In this document: positions 40,521 through 49,160 of the stretch, in pieces
How positions within the stretch are numbered: the stretch's first letter is position 1
How the letters are laid out: every line of letters starts with the position of its first letter
Assembly (NCBI RefSeq): GCF_001458395.1
Contig: NZ_CYSR01000002.1
Span: forward strand, 62,001-126,000
Direction of reading: 5' to 3'
DNA from: Leisingera aquaemixtae
GTDB lineage: Bacteria > Pseudomonadota > Alphaproteobacteria > Rhodobacterales > Rhodobacteraceae
Length of the DNA stretch: 64,000 nt
Notes under the pieces: generated by a model
What the model saw: the letters and a program-made list of their open reading frames with translations, nothing else
Database searches by the model: none
What the model was told of the DNA's origin: nothing
Program-made: the position numbers and the translations under genes

Positions 40521-41716
40521 CGGGTGACGCTCCACTGGATGACGGGCCGGGCGCGTTCCCAGCCGCGCATGGTGCCCAGCGGGCCGGCTTCGGCGATCTC
40601 CGCTTTCAGCAGGTGGCCGCCACGTTCCGCATGGGCGCGCATCAGCAGGGTTTCGGTCTCCAGCGTGACGCCGTTTGCGACCAGCCGGGTGCCTTCGGGC
40701 AGCAGCGCCCACAGGTGATCCAGCAGCGCTTGCGAGCCGCCGCCGCCGATGAACACGCAATCGGGCAGCGGGTGGCCCTCCAGCACGGCGGGCGCCTTGC
40801 CCAGCACAGCGGTCATCCGGTGCTCAATCCCAAAGGCGGCGGCATTGGCGCGAATGTTTTCCAGCCGGCTCTCCCGCGGCTCAAAGGTGATGGCCCGCGC
40901 CCCACGCGCCGCCAGGCACCACTCGACCGAAACCGAGCCGGAGCCGCCGCCGATATCCCACAGGAGTTCTCCCGCGCGCGGTGCCAGCGCCGACAGGGTC
41001 AGCGCCCGAATGGGGCGTTTGGTGATCTGCCCATCGCTGGCAAAGAGATCATCCGCAAGGCCGGAGGCCTGCGGCAGGCCTTTGTTGCCAAGGGCTTCAA
41101 CCGCCACGGCAACAGGCGCCTGAATGCCCTGCAGATCAAAGCCTTGGGCAGTGGCGGAGCGCTCCCGCTTGCGCGGCCCGCCCAGGCATTCCATGACGGT
41201 CAGCTGCGAGGCGCCGAACCCTTCTGCCGTCAGCCACTCCGCCAGTTCCGCAGGTGCTGCACCGTCGCGCAGGGTGCAGATCACACGCGTGCCATTCCCA
41301 AGCAGCGCACGCAGCCGCGCATAAGGTGCCGCGTGCAGGCCGAGGCACAGCACCTCTTCCAGCTTCCAGGCCAGATGGTTCGCCGCCAGCGCAAAGGTTG
41401 AGGGAACGGGGTGAGAGACCCACTCGCCCGCCTCCAGATGCCGCGCCAGCGAGCCGCCGGCGCCGTGCCAGAACGGATCGCCCGAGGCCAGAACGGCCAC
41501 CTTGCGGCCGCGCAGCTCCAGCACCGGATCAATGGAAAACGGCACCGGCCAGGGCTGGCCCTTGCTGCCTGCGTCCGCCAGCTCCAGATGCCGCGGGCCG
41601 CCGAATATCACTTCAGCCTCTGCCAGCGCCTTCCGGCTTGCATCGCTGAGGCCTTCCAGTCCATTTTCGCCCAGACCAATGATTGTCAGCCAGTGTTTTG
41701 AAAGGTCATCAGACAT
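40517..41716 (-). CDS. cobL: Precorrin-6Y C5,15-methyltransferase (decarboxylating)
   Basis: A 399-residue bifunctional enzyme. The N-terminal CbiE-type half begins LTIIGLGENGLEGLSDASRK. The C-terminal CbiT-type half has the methylase motif ELLWDIGGGSGSVSVEWCLA and CVFIGGGGSQALLDHLW. Together they methylate C-5 and C-15 and decarboxylate the C-12 acetate, giving precorrin-8X. The ATG at 41716 is fixed by AGAAGGA eight bases upstream. This start codon overlaps the plus-strand cobK start by two bases. Confidence 0.96.
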   Translation of the reverse strand: MSDDLSKHWLTIIGLGENGLEGLSDASRKALAEAEVIFGGPRHLELADAGSKGQPWPVPFSIDPVLELRGRKVAVLASGDPFWHGAGGSLARHLEAGEWVSHPVPSTFALAANHLAWKLEEVLCLGLHAAPYARLRALLGNGTRVICTLRDGAAPAELAEWLTAEGFGASQLTVMECLGGPRKRERSATAQGFDLQGIQAPVAVAVEALGNKGLPQASGLADDLFASDGQITKRPIRALTLSALAPRAGELLWDIGGGSGSVSVEWCLAARGARAITFEPRESRLENIRANAAAFGIEHRMTAVLGKAPAVLEGHPLPDCVFIGGGGSQALLDHLWALLPEGTRLVANGVTLETETLLMRAHAERGGHLLKAEIAEAGPLGTMRGWERARPVIQWSVTR

Positions 41717-42455
41717 GACTCGCATCCTTCTTCTGGGCGGCACCACCGAGGCCTCGGCGCTGGCCAAGACCCTGGCCGGGGCGGGTATGGATGCGGTGTT
41801 TTCCTACGCGGGCCGCACCGCGCATCCCGTCAGCCAGCCGCTGCCCACCCGCGTCGGCGGCTTCGGCGGCATAGAAGGATTTGCGGCTTACCTGGAGGCC
41901 GAAAACATCACCCATGTGGTCGATGCAACCCATCCGTTTGCCGCACAGATGAGTTCCAACGCGGTCCACGCCTGCGAGGCGGCGGGTGTGCCGCTGTGCG
42001 CCTTCGAACGCCCGGCCTGGCAGGCGGGGGAGGGCGACCAATGGCTGCACACGGACAGCATAGAAGAGGCCGTCAACGCGCTGCCTGATACCCCGGCGCG
42101 AGTGTTCCTGGCGATCGGCAAGCAGAACCTTGCGGCCTTCGCGGCCAAGCCCCAGCACCACTACCTGCTGCGGCTGGTGGACGCGCCGGAAACGCCCCTG
42201 CCGCTGCCGCACACCACGGTCGAGATCGCCCGCGGGCCGTTTGATGCGGCGGGCGACACCGCGCTGATGCAGCGCCACGCCACCACCCATTTGGTCGCCA
42301 AGAACGCGGGCGGCGCGGGCGCCGCAGCCAAACTCACCGCCGCGCGCAATCTCGCCCTGCCGGTCATCATGATCGGCAGACCCGAGGTGCCTCAGCGTCC
42401 CGTCATGGGCAGCGTGGCAGAGGTGATGGCCTGGCTGTCGCATCCCGCAGATTAA
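41715..42455 (+). CDS. cobK: Precorrin-6A reductase
   Basis: A 246-residue NADPH-dependent reductase that converts precorrin-6A to precorrin-6B. It has MTRILLLGGTTEASALAKTL, the FSYAGRTAHPVSQP loop, THVVDATHPFAAQMSSNAV and TTHLVAKNAGGAGAAAKLTA. It is the only plus-strand gene within the cob run. Its ATG (41715-41717) overlaps the cobL ATG on the other strand, so its promoter and GAAAGG site must lie inside cobL. The 3' end overlaps cobJ by four bases, tail to tail. Confidence 0.95.
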   Translation: MTRILLLGGTTEASALAKTLAGAGMDAVFSYAGRTAHPVSQPLPTRVGGFGGIEGFAAYLEAENITHVVDATHPFAAQMSSNAVHACEAAGVPLCAFERPAWQAGEGDQWLHTDSIEEAVNALPDTPARVFLAIGKQNLAAFAAKPQHHYLLRLVDAPETPLPLPHTTVEIARGPFDAAGDTALMQRHATTHLVAKNAGGAGAAAKLTAARNLALPVIMIGRPEVPQRPVMGSVAEVMAWLSHPAD

Positions 42456-43216
42456 CCCTCAGCGGCGTAGCGCGGGGTGTATACGTAGCTGCCGACCCGG
42501 CGGGTGTCGCGGTTGCCGACGATGACCACGGTGCGCATGTCGGCCATCTCGGGCGTCGCGTCCTTCAGCGGCACGGTCAGCAGCTCCTGTCCCGGCTTGG
42601 TCACGTCGCGGGCAAAGGTGATCAGCGTCTCCGCGCCGCAGGCCTCGCGCAGGATCTCCAGCGCGCGGGCAAACTGATGCGGCCGCGACTTGGAGCGCGG
42701 GTTGTAGAACGCCATCGCAAGCCCGGCCTCGCCGACCAGCTGCAAGCGCTTTTCAATGAGGCTCCAGGGCTTCAGGTTGTCGCTGAGGTTGATGGCAGCG
42801 AAATCATGCCCCAGCGGCGCGCCGATGGCGGCGGCGGCGGCCAGCATGGCGGTGATGCCGGGCAGCACCCGGATGTCCAGATCCAGCCACTCAGGGTTGC
42901 GTTCGGCGTTGCTTTCCAGCGCTTCGAACACGGCGGAGGCCATGGCGAACACTCCCGGATCGCCGGAGGACACCACCACCACCCGTTTGCCCGCGGCGGC
43001 CATTTCCAGCGCGTGGGTTGCGCGGTCCACCTCGACCCGGTTGTCGGTTGCGTGCAGGGTCAGGCCCTCACGCGGTTCAACGCGGTTCACGTAAGGGATA
43101 TAGCCAACGATATCCGTGGCTTCGCTGATGGCGTCGCGCACTTCCTGCGTCACCAGCGCCTCGTTGCCGGGGCCGAGGCCCGCGATCACCACCCAGCCGT
43201 TTTGCGGTAGTTTCAT
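42452..43216 (-). CDS. cobJ: Precorrin-3B C17-methyltransferase
   Basis: A 254-residue methylase that performs ring contraction with C-17 methylation, giving precorrin-4. It has the start WVVIAGLGPGNEALVTQEVR, VVVVSSGDPGVFAMASAVFE, VLPGITAMLAAAAAIGAPLG and a NLSDNLKPW motif typical of CobJ. The start overlaps the cobI stop by four bases. Being in the cobW-cobN-cobG-cobH-cobI run, it is probably under the riboswitch at 50723. Confidence 0.97.
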   Translation of the reverse strand: MKLPQNGWVVIAGLGPGNEALVTQEVRDAISEATDIVGYIPYVNRVEPREGLTLHATDNRVEVDRATHALEMAAAGKRVVVVSSGDPGVFAMASAVFEALESNAERNPEWLDLDIRVLPGITAMLAAAAAIGAPLGHDFAAINLSDNLKPWSLIEKRLQLVGEAGLAMAFYNPRSKSRPHQFARALEILREACGAETLITFARDVTKPGQELLTVPLKDATPEMADMRTVVIVGNRDTRRVGSYVYTPRYAAEG

Positions 43217-43929
43217 GGCCGGCGCCCTTGTCCGTGAACCAGTACGATGGAGAAATAGGGCACCTCGCCGTCGATCTCCGAGAGCTTCTGCACGGTCTGG
43301 CCGGGCATGGTGCCGCGTTCGACCAGCCAGGCGTCCTCCGCGCGGCCCGCCCGTTCCAGCGCGCGGCGCAGCTTGGGCAGGTTGCGGCCGATCTTCATCA
43401 CTACCAGCGCGTCGGTCTCAGCCGCGCGCTTGGCCAGCTCATCCTCGCTGAGGGTTGCCATCGCCACGGTCAGCACATCGTCGCCCCAGGTGATCGGCTG
43501 GCCGGAGGCAGTCCAGCAGCCGGACATGCCGGTAATCCCGGGCACGATCTCCTGTTCGGCGCAGCCCTGCAGGCGGGTATATAGGTGCATGTAAGAGCCG
43601 TAGAGGAACGGGTCGCCCTCACACAGCACCACCACGTCTTCGCCCTTGGCGATCTCCGCCAGGGTCTCCGCCCAGCGGTCATAGAAGTCCGCCAGAACCC
43701 GGTTGTATTCGGGGTCCGAGAAATGGATCTCGGTGGTGACTGGATATTCCATCGCGTGTTCGGTGACGCCCTCGGCCAGCATGCCCTCGACAATGGCGCG
43801 GGCCTGGCCCTGGCGGCCGGCCTTGCGGAAATAAGCGATGTGGCGCGCGCCAGTGATCAGCCGGTGCGCGCGCACGCTCATCAGGTCGGGGTCGCCGGGG
43901 CCAAGCCCCGCGCAGATGACTTTGCCCAT
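43213..43929 (-). CDS. cobI: Precorrin-2 C20-methyltransferase
   Basis: A 238-residue SAM methylase that adds the C-20 methyl to precorrin-2 (precorrin-3A). It has VICAGLGPGDPDLMSVRAHR, VVVLCEGDPFLYGSYMHLYT and EIVPGITGMSGCWTASGQPI. Upstream cobH is only three bases away; downstream cobJ overlaps it. Confidence 0.97.
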   Translation of the reverse strand: MGKVICAGLGPGDPDLMSVRAHRLITGARHIAYFRKAGRQGQARAIVEGMLAEGVTEHAMEYPVTTEIHFSDPEYNRVLADFYDRWAETLAEIAKGEDVVVLCEGDPFLYGSYMHLYTRLQGCAEQEIVPGITGMSGCWTASGQPITWGDDVLTVAMATLSEDELAKRAAETDALVVMKIGRNLPKLRRALERAGRAEDAWLVERGTMPGQTVQKLSEIDGEVPYFSIVLVHGQGRRP

Positions 43930-43932
43930 CGG

Positions 43933-44562
43933 TTACTCTTTCCAGCTCGCCAGCGCGTTCACGGCGGCGACGGTGATGGCGGAGCCGCCCAGGCGGCCCT
44001 TCACGATCATTGACGGAACCGGCAGGTCCTGCATCAGCGCCTCCTTGGATTCCATCGCGCCGACAAAGCCCACCGGGCAGCCGATGACGGCGGCGGGGCG
44101 GGGGCAGGACGGGTCCTTGAGCATGTTCAGCAAGTGGAACAGCGCGGTGGGGGCGTTGCCGATGGCAACCACGGCGCCCGCCAGTTTCGGGCGCCACAAC
44201 TCCAGCGCGGCCGCCGAGCGGGTGTTGGACATTTCCTTGGCCAGTTCCGGCACCTTCGGGTCGCGCAGGGTGCAGATCACCTCGTTGTCCGCAGGCAGGC
44301 GCGGGCGGGTGATGCCTTCGGAGACCATATAGGCGTCGCAGAGGATCGGCGCGCCGTTGGCAACTGCAGCGCGGGCGGTTTCGGCCATGCCCTCGGAAAA
44401 CCGCACGTGCTCTTCCAGTCCTACCATGCCGGCGGCGTGGATCATGCGGACGACAACGCTTTCCTCGTCCTTGTTGAAGCGGGCCAGGTCAGCCTCGCGG
44501 CGGATGGTGGCAAAGCTTTCGGCGTAGATCGCGGCGCCGTTGGTTTCATAGGTGTGGAGCAT
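43933..44562 (-). CDS. cobH: Precorrin-8X methylmutase
   Basis: A 209-residue isomerase that moves the C-11 methyl to C-12, turning precorrin-8X into hydrogenobyrinate. It has the conserved MIHAAGMVGLEEHVRFSEGM with the catalytic His, PILCDAYMVSEGITRPRLPA, and the PAAVIGCPVGFVGAMESKEA motif. It is one base from cobG and three from cobI, so the run is tightly coupled. Confidence 0.97.
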   Translation of the reverse strand: MLHTYETNGAAIYAESFATIRREADLARFNKDEESVVVRMIHAAGMVGLEEHVRFSEGMAETARAAVANGAPILCDAYMVSEGITRPRLPADNEVICTLRDPKVPELAKEMSNTRSAAALELWRPKLAGAVVAIGNAPTALFHLLNMLKDPSCPRPAAVIGCPVGFVGAMESKEALMQDLPVPSMIVKGRLGGSAITVAAVNALASWKE

Positions 44563-44563
44563 G

Positions 44564-45727
44564 TCAGTTGCCCTCTTTCAGAAGTTCGGGAGCGGCGCGC
44601 AATGCGCCGGCGCTCAGGCGGGTCTTTAGCGGCTGATCCGCGGCGGTGCCATTGCGGATCAGGGAGAATTCGTTTTTGCCGGTGGCCGTCAGCGTGAGTG
44701 GCGCGGTGCCCGGGCAGGCGCAGCCCTTGGCGCAGCCGGAGATATGAAGTTTGGCCCCTGCGGGGACATGCGGCGCCAGGTCGCGCGCCAGATCGCGGGT
44801 GGCGGAAAGCGCCTGCAGGCAGCCGGGCGCGCCGGTGCACGCGACCACTTGCAGGCGCGGATCCGTGGCGTCCAGGATCAGGCCGGGCAGGGGCGGCAGG
44901 CTTTTGGCACCTTCCACCAGCAGCATCCGCCAGGGGGTGAAGCGGATTGGACCGTGGCCTGCCAGCTGCGCCAGCGTGGCGGCGGGCATCTGGCCGAACT
45001 CCAAAGCGGCAAGAGTTCCTGCGGGGAAGGGGCCGGGTCTTGCGGTGAAGCTGGCCTTTGCCATCGGTGCGGCATGCGCTGCCGGAGGCCCGCGGCGCGC
45101 GATGAGACGGTGCATTCTTCCGCGTCCCTCCGGCGCGCCGCCTTGCTCCAGAAACCAGCGGGCGAGGGCGAGGGCTTCGGCAACGGCGGATTCACGTGTA
45201 ACGGGCAGGCCAGTCCCGGCGCCGTCGGCGCGCAGGATCAGAGTGCCGCCGGACCGTTCGATGCGGATATCGGCGGCGGTGTCTTGCAGGACGGGTTCCG
45301 TGCCGCAGTCGACGGCAAAGCCGAACTTGCCGGGCAGGGTGAGGTTTGCCGCCCCGGTCAGCGCGGTGCTGAGATCGGTGGCGATGGCATGGGTGTCGTC
45401 GCCCTCTGCCCAGAACGGGGCGAGCAGGACGTTGCGGCGGGCTTCGGCACTGGCGTCAGGGTCGATTAGGCCGAGATCGCGCAAGGCTTCGATCAGCGTC
45501 CCATGCGCGTTTTCACGGATGCCGCGCATCTGCAGGTTGGCGCGGGCTGAGATGTCGAGGAGGCCGTTGCCGAATTCCTCAGACAGCCTTGCCACGCCGC
45601 GCGCCTGTGTAACGGTCAGTTTACCCAAAGGCGCGCGCACCCGCACCACCAGCCCGTCGCCGGACATCATCGGCCGCAAAGCGCCGGGGCACCAGCCATA
45701 GACCTTGGGTTCGGGCGAGCCGCTCAT
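44564..45727 (-). CDS. cobG: Precorrin-3B synthase
   Basis: A 387-residue oxygen-dependent enzyme that hydroxylates C-20 and forms the gamma-lactone of precorrin-3B, the step that defines the aerobic pathway. It belongs to the sulfite/nitrite-reductase-like fold with a [4Fe-4S] cluster. The four Cys lie in ACTGAPGCLQ and HISGCAKGCACP. The N-terminal ferredoxin-like half contains NGLLDISARANLQMRGIREN. Its presence, rather than cobZ, shows a CobG-type organism. It overlaps cobN by four bases. Confidence 0.95.
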   Translation of the reverse strand: MSGSPEPKVYGWCPGALRPMMSGDGLVVRVRAPLGKLTVTQARGVARLSEEFGNGLLDISARANLQMRGIRENAHGTLIEALRDLGLIDPDASAEARRNVLLAPFWAEGDDTHAIATDLSTALTGAANLTLPGKFGFAVDCGTEPVLQDTAADIRIERSGGTLILRADGAGTGLPVTRESAVAEALALARWFLEQGGAPEGRGRMHRLIARRGPPAAHAAPMAKASFTARPGPFPAGTLAALEFGQMPAATLAQLAGHGPIRFTPWRMLLVEGAKSLPPLPGLILDATDPRLQVVACTGAPGCLQALSATRDLARDLAPHVPAGAKLHISGCAKGCACPGTAPLTLTATGKNEFSLIRNGTAADQPLKTRLSAGALRAAPELLKEGN

Positions 45728-48700
45728 GCGGCGCCCTCCAGCTCTGCCATGATCGAGTTGCGACGCGTGCTCCAGAGGCCTGCGTCAAACAGCGCGCGGA
45801 AGCGGTCGCGCATGGCGGCGAGCGCCTCCGGATTTTCGCGCTCCATGAACGCCACCAGATCCTCCCGGCCCAGGGTGGCCTCGAAGTAGAGATCGAACAG
45901 ATGCGGCTGCACCACCTGCGCCAGATGCGCGAAGGCGGCCATGTGGTCGAGCGTCGCGGCAATCTCGGCGGCGCCGCGGAAGCCGTGGTTCATCATCGAG
46001 GTGGCCCAGTCCGGGTTGGCGGCGCGGGCGCGGGTGACGCGGGCGATTTCCTCGCCCAAGGAGCGCGCTTGCGGCTTGTCAAGCCGGGTCGCGTCGAGGT
46101 GGTAAAGCGCTGGGGCGGCTTGGCCAATGCGCGCCATGGCGGCGGCAAAACCCGCTTCATGGGCAGCGTAGTCCGAGGCGACCAGCAGGTCGGTTTCCGG
46201 CAGGTCCTGCAGGTGCACAAAGCTGTCGGCGCCTTGCAGGCGGGTTTCCAGCGCTTCGCGGGCGTCGCTGATTTCGCCCTTGGCGTCGATGGCGTGGGAG
46301 GAGGCGTTGAGCCACGCCTCGCCCGCCGCCTGGCGGGCCGCGTCGGTGTAGTCGTCCAGATGCGGGTTCATTGAGAGGCCATACTGACCCGGCTTGGGGC
46401 CGAAAACGCGCGGCGTCTCAATCAGATAGGGGTTGTCCGCCTGGGTCTCCTCGCGGGCCGCGAGGGCAGCGGCGGCACTTTCGAACATCTGGGCAAGGCC
46501 CGGGAAGACGTCACGGAACAGGCCGGAGACACGCAGGGTCACGTCGATGCGCGGGCGGCTCAGCATCGAGAGCGGCAGCACCTCGAAGCCGGAGACGCGC
46601 TCGGAGCCTTCATCCCACTTGGGTGCGAGGCCGGCAAGATGCAGCGCCATGGCAAACTCCTCGCCCGCGGTGCGCATGGTGGCGGATCCCCAGAGGTCGA
46701 TCACCAGCCCCTTGGGCCAGTCGCCGTGATCCTGAAGGTGGCGGCGCAGCAGCTCTTCCGCCAGCCTGACCCCTTGCGCATGCGCCGCCCGCGACGGCAC
46801 CGCCCGCGGGTCGGTGGTAAAGAGGTTGCGCCCTGTCGGGATCACATCGGCGCGGCCGCGGAACGGCGAGCCGGAGGGACCGGGGGTGACGATCCTGCCG
46901 TCCAGCGCGGCGATCAGCCCGGCGCGTTCCTCTGCTCCGCATTGGCCGGTGCCGAAGATGTGCAGCCCCTCGCCGTACTGGCTTTCCTTGATGTCGCAGA
47001 CAAAGGCGTCGATGCGGGTGATCGCCTCGGCAGGCGAGGTGTCGGGGGTGAGGCCCAGGTCGGCTTCCACACCGGTTCCCTGGGCCTCGGCCCGGATGTC
47101 GCCGATCAGCCGGTCGCGACGGGCAGGATCCAGGCCGTCGGCGGTGGAGTATTCATCCAGCAGGCTTTCGAGCCGCGCCATGCCCTCGGGCAAATTGGTC
47201 TGCGCCAAGGGCGGCGGCAGGTGGCCGATGGTGACGGCGCCGATGCGGCGCTTGGCCTGGGCGGCCTCGCCCGGGTCGTTGACGATGAAGGGGTAGGCGA
47301 CGGGCAGCGGGCCGGTCAGAACCTCAGGCCAGCAGGTATCCGACAGCGCCACCGCCTTGCCCGGCAGCCACTCCAGGGTGCCGTGGGCGCCGATGTGGAC
47401 GAGGGCGTCGGTCTGGGCGCGCAGCCACAGGTAAAAGGCCACATAGGCGTGGCGCGGGGTGCGGTCGAGATCGTGGTAATCGTCGACGCGGGTTTTCACT
47501 TCACCCCGTTCCGGCTGCAGTGCGATCAGCGCTTCACCAGCGCGCAAGGCCTTGAATTGAAAGGCGTCATCGCGGCAGTCTGGGTCTTCTTCCGGGCGGC
47601 CCCAGGCCTCGGCCAAGGTATCCTGCAGGTTTTGCGGCAGGGCGGCGAGGGCGGCCTTGTAGTCCTCCAGCGGGACACTCAGCGTCTCGTCCATCAGCCG
47701 CAGACCGGTGTTTTCCTGCGGCTCGACGCTATAGCCCTGATCCCAGAGCGCGCGCAGGATTTCGTCGCAGGAGGCCAGTGCGTCCAGCCCGACCGCATGG
47801 GCGAGGTTGTGGTCGCGGCCGGGGTAGGTGGAGAGGATCAGTGCAAGGCGTTTGTCTGCATTCGGCAGTTTGGCGAGGCGCAGCCAGCCCTCCACACGGT
47901 CCACTGCAGCCCTGATGCGGTCCGCGTCTGCGCGGTGGGCAAAGCGGGAATATTGCAGGTCCGGGTCTTTCCTGCCCGGCGACTTGAAGCTGACGACGCC
48001 TGCGAAGATGCGGCCGTCCACCTCGGGCAGCACGACATGCATGGCAAGGTCGGCGGGCGACAAGCCGCGGCCGGCCTCAAGCCAGTCTTTCCTGCGGGCC
48101 GTTGAGACGGCAACCTGGAACACCGGGCAGCCGGTGGTGCTGAGCGGCGAGGCGCTGCCGTCGGTGCCTTGGGCCGAAAACGCGGTGGCGTTGATGATTG
48201 CGGCCGGGGTCAACTCCGGGAGCTTGGCGCGCAGCCAGTCCGCAGCCGCGGGCGCCTTAAGGCTGGCGGCAAAGGCGCCGAAGGCGGCGTAGCCGCGGGC
48301 GCGCAGTTCTTCGATCAGCGCGTCCACCGGCGCGGTGTCGGCGGATGTGAGGTAGGAGCGGTAGAAACTGACCAGCACCAGCGGCCTGTCCTGCGGCGGA
48401 AGGTCCGCGAGCACGCCCTTGTCCGGGTCGTAAAACCCGTGCTCGGGCATGGATTTGAGGCCGAGGACCGGGCCTGCGTAAAGGCCAGCGGCGAGCGACA
48501 GCTGGGCAAGTGCTGCCTGGGCTGCCACCGCGCCGCCGGCGTCGCACAGGGATTGCAGGCGGCGCAGGGTGGAGACGGGCAGGGTGGACAGCTCATCCAG
48601 CCGCGCATCTTCGCGCCCGTCTGCGGGCAGGATGGCCAGCGCGATGCCCTTGCGGCGGGCGAGGTCCTGCAGCGTGGCGAGGCCATATGACCAGTAGCTT

Positions 48701-48969
48701 TCGCCGCCGATCAGGCGGACGAGAACGCCCTTGACGCCCTCCAGCGTCTGTTCCGCGTAGACGTCGACCGACAGCGGGTGCTTGAGCGCCACCAGGTTGG
48801 CGAGGCGCAGAGAGGGCAGCTTGCCGTCTGCCCGGTGCCAGCCTGCCGCGAAGGCGCCGAGATCGCTGTCGGAAAACGACAGCACCACCAGATCGCCGGG
48901 CGTCTGCCCGAGGTCCTGCGGCGTGTCGGTCTCGTCAAGGCCGTGGCTTTCGCGGAAGACGACGTGCAT
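45724..48969 (-). CDS. cobN: Cobaltochelatase large subunit
   Basis: A 1081-residue subunit of the ATP-dependent cobaltochelatase that inserts cobalt into hydrogenobyrinate a,c-diamide; it normally works with CobS and CobT, which are not in this window. It is related to the BchH/ChlH magnesium chelatase. Regions recognised include LVLVSFYRSYLTSADTAPVD, VLILSTYPGRDHNL-type (LALILSTYPGRDHNLAHAVG), VHIGAHGTLEWLPGKAVALS with its metal-type His, and VIDLWGSATMRTAGEEFAMA. It is somewhat shorter than the classical 1275-residue form. It is separated from cobW by a 191-bp gap holding a long palindromic repeat, and overlaps cobG by four bases. Confidence 0.96.
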   Translation of the reverse strand: MHVVFRESHGLDETDTPQDLGQTPGDLVVLSFSDSDLGAFAAGWHRADGKLPSLRLANLVALKHPLSVDVYAEQTLEGVKGVLVRLIGGESYWSYGLATLQDLARRKGIALAILPADGREDARLDELSTLPVSTLRRLQSLCDAGGAVAAQAALAQLSLAAGLYAGPVLGLKSMPEHGFYDPDKGVLADLPPQDRPLVLVSFYRSYLTSADTAPVDALIEELRARGYAAFGAFAASLKAPAAADWLRAKLPELTPAAIINATAFSAQGTDGSASPLSTTGCPVFQVAVSTARRKDWLEAGRGLSPADLAMHVVLPEVDGRIFAGVVSFKSPGRKDPDLQYSRFAHRADADRIRAAVDRVEGWLRLAKLPNADKRLALILSTYPGRDHNLAHAVGLDALASCDEILRALWDQGYSVEPQENTGLRLMDETLSVPLEDYKAALAALPQNLQDTLAEAWGRPEEDPDCRDDAFQFKALRAGEALIALQPERGEVKTRVDDYHDLDRTPRHAYVAFYLWLRAQTDALVHIGAHGTLEWLPGKAVALSDTCWPEVLTGPLPVAYPFIVNDPGEAAQAKRRIGAVTIGHLPPPLAQTNLPEGMARLESLLDEYSTADGLDPARRDRLIGDIRAEAQGTGVEADLGLTPDTSPAEAITRIDAFVCDIKESQYGEGLHIFGTGQCGAEERAGLIAALDGRIVTPGPSGSPFRGRADVIPTGRNLFTTDPRAVPSRAAHAQGVRLAEELLRRHLQDHGDWPKGLVIDLWGSATMRTAGEEFAMALHLAGLAPKWDEGSERVSGFEVLPLSMLSRPRIDVTLRVSGLFRDVFPGLAQMFESAAAALAAREETQADNPYLIETPRVFGPKPGQYGLSMNPHLDDYTDAARQAAGEAWLNASSHAIDAKGEISDAREALETRLQGADSFVHLQDLPETDLLVASDYAAHEAGFAAAMARIGQAAPALYHLDATRLDKPQARSLGEEIARVTRARAANPDWATSMMNHGFRGAAEIAATLDHMAAFAHLAQVVQPHLFDLYFEATLGREDLVAFMERENPEALAAMRDRFRALFDAGLWSTRRNSIMAELEGAA

Positions 48970-49010
48970 CGGTCAGGCTCCCTGCCTGTAAGGTCGTTTG
49001 GTAGCGGGGA

Positions 49011-49122
49011 GGGCAGCGCCCGGCCCGGCGGGGCAGGAAGCGAAGCGCCCGCCCCGTTTTGCCGAAGGCAAACCTTCGGTTTGACGGGGGCGGGACGGGC
49101 GCTGCCCGGCGTGCCGCCGGGC
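49011..49122. repeat. Dispersed palindromic element, copy A (between cobW and cobN)
   Basis: The arms GGGCAGCGCCCG (49011-49022) and CGGGCGCTGCCC (49096-49107) are perfect 12-bp inverted repeats. Inside are CGCCCGCCCCGT/ACGGGGGCGGG and a small TTTGCC/GGCAAA hairpin. The element ends GTGCCGCCGGGC. It matches 51616-51722 in order and orientation. It stands within the minus-strand run cobW-cobN, where its RNA would fold strongly. Confidence 0.85.
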
Positions 49123-49160
49123 TGGACCGTTCAATTTCTGACGCTTCAATTTCACTTGCT

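Noticed and set aside
41717-41767. Longer cobL starting at 41767
   Set aside because: It would add 17 residues with no similarity to the family and lie within cobK. The ATG at 41716 has the good ribosome site.
46639-48105. A 488-codon open frame on the plus strand inside cobN
   Set aside because: Gly/Val/Gln-rich antisense shadow of a well-recognised cobN reading frame.
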